From contig NZ_LQPW01000156.1 of assembly GCF_002116635.1 (NCBI RefSeq), positions 1-64,000 of the forward strand: DNA of 64,000 nt, read 5' to 3'. This DNA is from Mycobacterium szulgai. Its GTDB lineage: Bacteria; Actinomycetota; Actinomycetes; Mycobacteriales; Mycobacteriaceae. The translations under genes were made by a program, and so were the position numbers. Under the pieces are notes generated by a model, which searched no databases, was not told where the DNA came from, and saw only the letters and a list, made by a program, of their open reading frames with translations. Of the stretch, positions 58,332-64,000 are shown piece after piece (the first letter of the stretch is position 1; each line of letters begins with the position of its first letter).

Positions 58332-59480
58332 ATGAAATTCCTGCATACCGCCGACTGGCAGCTAGGCATGACGCGGCACTTCCTCGCCGGTGATGCCCAG
58401 CCCCGCTATTCGGCGGCCCGCCGCGACGCGGTGGCCGGCCTGGGTGTGCTGGCCGTCGAAGTGGGCGCCGAATTCGCCGTGGTTGCCGGCGACGTCTTCG
58501 AGCACAACCAGCTCGCGCCGCAGGTGATCGCGCAGTCGCTAGAGGCGATGCGCGCCATCGGTATTCCGGTCTATCTGCTGCCGGGCAACCACGATCCACT
58601 GGATGCGTCATCGATCTACACCAGTGCCCTGTTCACCGCCGAATGCCCGGACAATGTCGTAGTGCTCGACCGTGCGGGCGTGCACGAGATAAGGCCCGGG
58701 CTGGAGATCATCGCTGCACCCTGGCGGTCGAAGGCGCCCACCACCGACCTGGTCGCCGAGGCGCTCAACGGCCTGCGCGCAACCGACGTGACCCGGGTGG
58801 TGGTCGCCCACGGCGGCGTGGACGTCTTGGATCCCGACCGTGACAAGCCCTCGCTGATTCGACTGGCGGACATCGATAAGGCACTGTCCGGCAGCGTGAT
58901 TCACTATGTGGCCCTGGGGGATAAGCATTCCCTCACCCAGGTCGGCAGCAGCGGACGAGTGTGGTATTCAGGCTCACCGGAAGTGACCAACTTCGATGAT
59001 GTCGAGGCCGACCCGGGTCATGTGCTGGTCGTGGAAATCGACGAAGAAGACCCGCACCGGCCGGTCAGGGTGGAGCCCAAAAGTGTTGGGCGTTGGCGAT
59101 TTACCACGCTGCGCCGGCAGGTGGACGACAATCGCGAGATCGCCGACCTGGACCTGAACTTGGATCAGTTGCCCGATAAGGAACGCACGGTGGTGCGGTT
59201 GGCGCTGACGGGTTCGTTGACCGTCACCGACCGCGCGGCACTCGATGCGTGTCTGGACAAGTACGCGCGGTTGTTCGCCTGGCTGGGGCTGTGGGAGCGG
59301 CACACCGAGCTTGCCGTGGTGCCCGCCGACGGCGAGTTCACCGACCTCGGCATCGGCGGATTCGCCGCGGCCGCTGTCGACGAGCTGGTCGCAACGGCGC
59401 GCGCGGGAGACGAGTCCGCGGTGGATGCTCAAGCGGCGCTGGCACTCTTACTGCGGCTCGCGGATCGGGGCGCGGCATGA
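58332..59480 (+). CDS. SbcD-like metallophosphoesterase (Rv1277-like)
   Basis: 382 residues. The calcineurin-like motifs are in order: HTADWQLG (DxH variant), VAGDVFEHNQ, LLPGNHDPLD, VVVAHGGVDV and ALGDKHS. The C-terminal part (about 230-380) has alpha-helical capping features as in SbcD/Mre11. Probably a Mn-dependent DNA nuclease working with the ATPase encoded next. Start ATG 58332 (MKFLHTADW) is the family start; GGGCGCCAGG is upstream. Stop overlaps the next gene by ATGA. Confidence 0.92.
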   Translation: MKFLHTADWQLGMTRHFLAGDAQPRYSAARRDAVAGLGVLAVEVGAEFAVVAGDVFEHNQLAPQVIAQSLEAMRAIGIPVYLLPGNHDPLDASSIYTSALFTAECPDNVVVLDRAGVHEIRPGLEIIAAPWRSKAPTTDLVAEALNGLRATDVTRVVVAHGGVDVLDPDRDKPSLIRLADIDKALSGSVIHYVALGDKHSLTQVGSSGRVWYSGSPEVTNFDDVEADPGHVLVVEIDEEDPHRPVRVEPKSVGRWRFTTLRRQVDDNREIADLDLNLDQLPDKERTVVRLALTGSLTVTDRAALDACLDKYARLFAWLGLWERHTELAVVPADGEFTDLGIGGFAAAAVDELVATARAGDESAVDAQAALALLLRLADRGAA

Positions 59481-62098
59481 AACTGCACCGGCTGGTCTTG
59501 AAGAACTACCGAGGCATCGCTCACCGGGAGATCGAGTTCCCCGATCACGGCGTGGTGGTGGTCTGCGGCGACAACGAGATCGGCAAGACGTCCATGGTCG
59601 AAGCGCTGGACCTATTGCTGGAATTCAAAGATCGGTCGACGAAAAAAGAAGTCAAGCAAGTCAAACCCACGCACGCCGATGCGTCCTCCGAGGTTACGGC
59701 CGAGTTCAGTAGCGGCCCTTACCGTTTCGTCTATCGCAAGCGCTTTCACAAGAGGTGTGAGACGGAATTGACGGTGCTGGCGCCGCGCCGTGAACAGCTG
59801 ACCGGCGACGAAGCCCATGATCGAGTCCGGGCGATGCTCGCCGAGACGGTGGACACCGAACTGTGGCGTGCCCAGCGCGTGCTGCAGGCTGCGTCGACGG
59901 AGGCGGTGGATCTGTCCGGTTGCGATGCGTTATCGCGTGCGCTCGATGTCGCCGCCGGTGACAACGGAGCCCTGTCGGGAACCGAGCCGCTACTCATCGA
60001 GCGCATCGACGCCGAATTCGCACGCTACTTCACCCCGACCGGTCGCCCCACCGGCGAGTGGGCCGCTGCCATCTCCCGGCTGGCCGATGCCGAGGCGAAG
60101 GTGGTGGAGTGTGGCCACGCGGTAGCCGAGGTCGACGACCGGGTGCGCCGTCACGCTGACCTGACCGCGCAGGTGGCCGAATTGGACCGGCAGCGACACG
60201 CTGCCGGTCCGAGGCTGGTCGCCGCCAAGGCGGCTGCCGAACGGATCGCCGCCCTTGCTGACGAAGCGCGCGAAGCCGAACTGGTGGCAACCGCGGCTGC
60301 CGCTACCAGCAACGCGTCCACTGCGGCGCACACCGCGCGACTACGGCTGCTGGACGAAATAGCCTCTCGCACAGCATCTATCAACGATTCCGAAGTAGCT
60401 GCGCACGAAGCCGCCGGCCAGCTCGCTACGGCCAAAGCCGATGCCGCGGCCGCCGATGCCGCGCTCGAGGCGACAGCCCAACAGCTGCCCGCCGTACAGT
60501 GCTGCGCCGAAGCGGCCCGGTCGGCTCTAGATCAGATCGCCGCGCGTGACGAGGCCGACCGGCTGGCCGCCCGGCTGGCCAAAATCGACACCATCCAAGC
60601 CGAGTGCGACCGAATCGACGCGGAGCTACGTGAGATCACCGTAACCGAGGAGCTGCTGCAGCGAATCGAAAGCGCCGCAGCCGCGGCCGATCGTGCGAGT
60701 GGGCAGCTGACGCTGATGTCCACCGCCGTGGAATTCATCGCCGCGGCCGATATCGAGTTGGCTGTGGGCGATCAGCGGGTGGTGCTGGCCGCGGGCCAGA
60801 GCTGGGCGATCACCGCCAGCGGCCCCACCGAGGTGCAGGTTCCCGGTGTATTGACGGCCCGCGTCACGCCTGGGGCCACCGCGCTCGATGTGCAGGCGAA
60901 ACACTTTGCGGCGCAAGAAGAGCTCGCCAAAGCAGTGGCCGCGGCCGGTGTCACCGACCTGATGTCAGCCAAAGCGGCTGACAAAAGGCGGCGCGAACTG
61001 CAGAGCGGCCGCGACCGGCTGGCTGCCACCCGGTCCGGAGTGTGCGGCGACGAGCAGGTGGACCAGCTGCGCGCCCGGCTGACGCAGCTGGATGCGGCGC
61101 AACCCGAAGCGCCCGATCTGTTCGGGACGGATGCCGCGACGGCGCGCGCCGAACTCGATGCGGCCGAGGCGGCGCGCACGGCCGCGCAAGCCGAATGCGA
61201 GACCCGACGGCGGATCGCGGCCGAAGCCGCTGCGAACCTCGCCGAAGCAGCCACGCGGGCAACGGTTCTACTCAACAATGTGGCAACACAGCGTGCCGAG
61301 CTCGATGCGGCCGCCGCCCGGTTGGCCAGCGAACGGGCGGCGGTCGGCGACGCAGACCTGGCCGCCAGGGCGCAGGCCGACCAGACAGCCCAACAGGCCG
61401 CCGAGCAACGAGTGGCAGAACTGGCCAGGGCGCTGAACGCCACCGCGCCCGAGACCGTCGCCGCGGAATTGAAAGAGGCCGCCGCAGTGGTCCAGTCGCT
61501 GCGCGAACGCCACGACGACACCGTGTACGCGCTGCGCGAAGTCGCCGTTGAACTTTCGGTGTTCGGCACCCAGGGCCGCAAAGGCAAGCTCGACGACGCC
61601 GAGACCGAGCGTGAGCACGCGAGCGTCCAGCACAACCGGGTCGGCGGCCGGGCCCGGGCCGTGCAACTGTTGCGTTCGGTGATGGCGCGTCATCGCGACA
61701 CCACCCGCTTGCGCTATGTCGAGCCGTACCGCGCCGAACTGCAGCGGCTCGGCCGGCCGGTGTTCGGCCCGACGTTCGAGGTGGACGTCGACAGTGATCT
61801 GCGGATCCGCAGCCGAACCGTGGACGACATCACCGTGCCCTACGAATCATTGTCGGGAGGCGCCAAGGAACAGCTCGGCATCCTGGCCCGGCTGGCCGGA
61901 GCGGCGCTGGTCGCCAAGGAGGACACCGTGCCGGTTGTCATCGACGACGCGCTGGGGTTCAGCGATCCCGACCGGCTGGCCAGGATGGGAGAGGTATTCG
62001 ACGACGTGGGTGCCCACGGACAGGTGATCGTGCTGACCTGCAGCCCCGACCGATACGAGGGGGTGAAGAGCGCGCACCGCATCGATCTCGCCGTTTAG
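59477..62098 (+). CDS. SbcC/RecF-like SMC-type ATPase (Rv1278-like)
   Basis: 873 residues. N-terminal MKLHRLVLKNYRGIAHREIEF and Walker A GDNEIGKTS are followed by a long Ala/Glu/Arg-rich heptad region of about 200-740 forming coiled coils. The C-terminus has the signature YESLSGGAKEQLGILARL, Walker B PVVIDDALGFSDPDR and the D-loop. It should form an Mre11-Rad50-like complex with the phosphoesterase encoded upstream, to which it is coupled by a 4-base overlap. This pair is separate from any classic SbcCD. The Walker B has DD in place of DE, a feature worth testing. Confidence 0.92.
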   Translation: MKLHRLVLKNYRGIAHREIEFPDHGVVVVCGDNEIGKTSMVEALDLLLEFKDRSTKKEVKQVKPTHADASSEVTAEFSSGPYRFVYRKRFHKRCETELTVLAPRREQLTGDEAHDRVRAMLAETVDTELWRAQRVLQAASTEAVDLSGCDALSRALDVAAGDNGALSGTEPLLIERIDAEFARYFTPTGRPTGEWAAAISRLADAEAKVVECGHAVAEVDDRVRRHADLTAQVAELDRQRHAAGPRLVAAKAAAERIAALADEAREAELVATAAAATSNASTAAHTARLRLLDEIASRTASINDSEVAAHEAAGQLATAKADAAAADAALEATAQQLPAVQCCAEAARSALDQIAARDEADRLAARLAKIDTIQAECDRIDAELREITVTEELLQRIESAAAAADRASGQLTLMSTAVEFIAAADIELAVGDQRVVLAAGQSWAITASGPTEVQVPGVLTARVTPGATALDVQAKHFAAQEELAKAVAAAGVTDLMSAKAADKRRRELQSGRDRLAATRSGVCGDEQVDQLRARLTQLDAAQPEAPDLFGTDAATARAELDAAEAARTAAQAECETRRRIAAEAAANLAEAATRATVLLNNVATQRAELDAAAARLASERAAVGDADLAARAQADQTAQQAAEQRVAELARALNATAPETVAAELKEAAAVVQSLRERHDDTVYALREVAVELSVFGTQGRKGKLDDAETEREHASVQHNRVGGRARAVQLLRSVMARHRDTTRLRYVEPYRAELQRLGRPVFGPTFEVDVDSDLRIRSRTVDDITVPYESLSGGAKEQLGILARLAGAALVAKEDTVPVVIDDALGFSDPDRLARMGEVFDDVGAHGQVIVLTCSPDRYEGVKSAHRIDLAV

Positions 62099-62130
62099 CA
62101 ACTCCGCGTCATACACTCACCACCGAGACC

Positions 62131-63720
62131 ATGGACATTCAATGCGACTACCTGGTAGTCGGTACCGGCTCGGCCGGGGCGGTGGTGGCCAATCGGCTTA
62201 GCGCCGACCCGGCTATTTCGGTGCTGGCCTTGGAAGCGGGCCCGCGCAATAAGAACAGATTCATCGGCATTCCGGCGGCCTTCTCCAAACTGTTCCGCAG
62301 CGAGGTCGACTGGGACTACCTGACCGAACCCCAGGCGCAGCTCGGCGGGCGCGAAATCTATTGGCCCCGAGGCAAAGTACTCGGCGGATCATCGTCGATG
62401 AACGCGATGATGTGGGTGCGCGGGTTCGGCGCAGACTACGACGAATGGGCATCGCGAGCCGGTCCGGACTGGTCATACGCCGAAGCGCTCGGTTACTTCC
62501 GTCGCATCGAGAACGTCACCGATGCCTGGCACTTCGTCAGCGGCGACGACAGTGGCGTGAGTGGGCCGCTGCACGTCTCACGTCAGCGCAGCCCCAGCGG
62601 GCTGACCGCCGCCTGGCTGCAGGCCACCCGGGAATGCGGATTACCCGCCGCGCAACCGAATTCTGTGGCACCGGAAGGGTTCTGCGAAACCGTCGTCACC
62701 CAGCGTCGTGGCGCCCGGTTCAGTACCGCCGACGGCTACCTGAAGCCGGCGATGCAACGCAAAAACCTCACCGTGCTCACCGAGGCCACCGCGACGCGAA
62801 TCGTGTTCGACGGGCCCCGCGCCGTCGGCGTGGAATACCGGAGCAAAGGCCAGAGCTCAGTCGCCTACGCCGGCCGCGAAGTCATCTTGTGCGGTGGCGC
62901 CGTCAACAGCCCGCAGCTGCTGATGCTCTCCGGTATCGGCGACCGCGAGCATCTCACCGAGCACGGCATCGACACCGTCTACCACGCTCCCGAGGTAGGG
63001 CGAAACCTGCTTGACCATCTCGTCACACCGCTGGGCTTCGCGGTCGAAAAGGGCAGCTTGGCGGCCGCGCAAACGCCCAAGCAGCTGATCAACTACCTGA
63101 CCAGGCGCCGCGGCATGCTCACCTCCAATGTCGGGGAGGCATACGGTTTTCTCCGCAGCCGTCCCGATCTCGAGCTGCCCGATATCGAGCTGATCTTCGC
63201 CCCGGCGCCGTTCTATGACGAGGGCCTGCTGACGAAGTCGCCGGGACACGGGGTGGTGTTCGGTCCGATTCTGGTGGCTCCGGAAAGCCGTGGCCAGATC
63301 ACGCTGCGCTCCGCCGACCCGTCGGTCAAGCCGGTCATCGAACCGCGCTACCTGTCCGATCCGGGCGGCGTGGATCGCGCCGCAATGATGGCGGGCCTGC
63401 GGATATGCGCCCAGATCGCCGAAGCTCCCGCGCTCAAACCCTTTCTGGGGCCCATCGCACGACCCCGCAACAGCACCGAACTGGACGAGGAGACCCTCGA
63501 GTTGGCGCTCACCCACTGCTCGCACACTCTCTATCACCCGCTCGGTACCTGCCGGATGGGTAACGACGAGGCCAGCGTGGTGGACCCGCAGCTGCGTGTG
63601 CGGGGAGTCGACGGCCTGCGGATCGCCGACGCATCGGTGATGCCCAGCACGATCCGCGGACACACGCACGCGCCATCGGTGCTGGTCGGGGAGAAGGCGG
63701 CTGATCTGATTCGCGGTTGA
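62131..63720 (+). CDS. GMC-family FAD oxidoreductase (Rv1279-like)
   Basis: 529 residues. N-terminal GTGSAGAVVANRLS binds ADP, followed by the GMC signature 1 region WPRGKVLGGSSSMNAMMW and signature 2 GGAVNSPQLLMLSGIG. The active-site His lies in SHTLYHPLGTCRMG, and the C-terminal flavin segment is VDGLRIADASVMPSTIRGHTHAPSVLVGEKAADL. It resembles choline dehydrogenase and other alcohol oxidoreductases; the alcohol substrate is unknown. It follows the ATPase gene by 32 bp and may be co-transcribed. Confidence 0.94.
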   Translation: MDIQCDYLVVGTGSAGAVVANRLSADPAISVLALEAGPRNKNRFIGIPAAFSKLFRSEVDWDYLTEPQAQLGGREIYWPRGKVLGGSSSMNAMMWVRGFGADYDEWASRAGPDWSYAEALGYFRRIENVTDAWHFVSGDDSGVSGPLHVSRQRSPSGLTAAWLQATRECGLPAAQPNSVAPEGFCETVVTQRRGARFSTADGYLKPAMQRKNLTVLTEATATRIVFDGPRAVGVEYRSKGQSSVAYAGREVILCGGAVNSPQLLMLSGIGDREHLTEHGIDTVYHAPEVGRNLLDHLVTPLGFAVEKGSLAAAQTPKQLINYLTRRRGMLTSNVGEAYGFLRSRPDLELPDIELIFAPAPFYDEGLLTKSPGHGVVFGPILVAPESRGQITLRSADPSVKPVIEPRYLSDPGGVDRAAMMAGLRICAQIAEAPALKPFLGPIARPRNSTELDEETLELALTHCSHTLYHPLGTCRMGNDEASVVDPQLRVRGVDGLRIADASVMPSTIRGHTHAPSVLVGEKAADLIRG

Positions 63721-63761
63721 GGCAGTCACCGGCACAATGGGGTAATGGCGGTCCGACGGCA

Positions 63762-64000
63762 ATGACCATGAACGCAAAACGGCGCCGGGTGCACGCGAGG
63801 CTGGCGAAGTTGCCCGGGGTGCGAACGGTGCGCCGTCCGGTCTCTCCGGGCGACGACGAAGAGTTCGACCTGTACTACGTGCGCGCCGGCCGCAAATCCA
63901 GGCAACCACTGGTGCTCATCCCGGGCGGACCGGGCATGGCCTCGGTACTCCCTTACCGGGGGTTTCGGCGCCGCGCGGCCGCCGCCGGCTTTGACGTCAT
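63762..64000 (+). CDS. alpha/beta hydrolase, 3' end outside window
   Basis: 79 codons before the window ends. MTMNAKRRRVHARLAKLPGV is followed by FDLYYVRAG and LVLIPGGPGMASVLPY, the oxyanion-hole HGGPG-like motif of proline-iminopeptidase-type alpha/beta hydrolases. The catalytic Ser would be downstream. A second ATG at 63768 is an alternative start. In M. tuberculosis the next gene is different, so synteny ends here. Confidence 0.7.
   Translation, partial: MTMNAKRRRVHARLAKLPGVRTVRRPVSPGDDEEFDLYYVRAGRKSRQPLVLIPGGPGMASVLPYRGFRRRAAAAGFDV

Overview
This window comes from a high-GC slow-growing Mycobacterium. The evidence is PE_PGRS-type Gly-rich genes, a 13E12-type HNH gene, PknH/EmbR, several lipoproteins of the LprA/B/C/E type, and a gene order that follows M. 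tuberculosis Rv1251c to Rv1279 as I remember it. It is not M. tuberculosis itself: there are PGRS genes at the left end, two extra PknH-like kinases plus an FHA-ABC transporter, a duplicated Rv1268c-like gene, and a foreign-looking insert at about 26.2-33.7 kb. A member of the M. kansasii/M. gastri/M. marinum group is plausible, but the species cannot be fixed from the sequence alone.

Layout. 1-8.2 kb: the 3' part of a giant PGRS-like gene, cut by the window edge. 8.2-12.4 kb (minus): a RecB-like nuclease/helicase and LprE. 12.5-17.7 kb (plus): a PE_PGRS gene, then deaD translationally coupled to an acyltransferase. 18-21.2 kb (minus): cyp130 coupled to a TetR regulator, preceded by an FAD-linked oxidase gene. 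21.3-26.2 kb: an SHOCT protein, Tap-like efflux pump, UdgB, an FAD monooxygenase and an LLM flavin oxidoreductase. 26.2-29.8 kb (minus): a cassette of three very short peptide genes, one intact prolyl oligopeptidase and one remnant of a second. 29.8-33.7 kb (minus): a double-length GGDEF-GGDEF-EAL membrane protein. 33.8-38.1 kb: a frameshifted deazaflavin-type reductase, a HIT protein, amidase AmiB2 coupled to an Rv1264-type adenylyl cyclase, a region likely to encode the Mcr11 small RNA, and the positional counterpart of Rv1265. 38.1-47.8 kb (minus): three PknH-like kinases, an FHA-ABC exporter and EmbR. 47.9-56.8 kb: small secreted proteins and lipoproteins, and a heterodimeric ABC exporter. 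56.8-64 kb: SixA, a frameshifted HNH gene, an SbcD/SbcC-like pair, a GMC oxidoreductase and a truncated alpha/beta hydrolase.

The most interesting part is the 26.2-29.8 kb cassette. Two 33-34 residue peptides share a MNNLP head and a 22-residue tail. Between them lies a variable block of 7 (MFGGYSP) or 6 (GNLVEP) residues, bounded on both sides by Pro, and a prolyl oligopeptidase is encoded directly downstream. This is the leader-Pro/core-Pro/follower plan of fungal MSDIN (amatoxin/phallotoxin) precursors and their POPB macrocyclase. I infer a bacterial prolyl-oligopeptidase-processed, possibly head-to-tail cyclic, RiPP family that has spread by tandem duplication.

Other points of note are a Shine-Dalgarno-sequestering hairpin conserved in front of both C39-like paralogs, a higher-order repeat in the giant PGRS protein, a perfect 22-bp inverted repeat before deaD, and an asymmetric pair of ATP sites in the Rv1272c/Rv1273c exporter.
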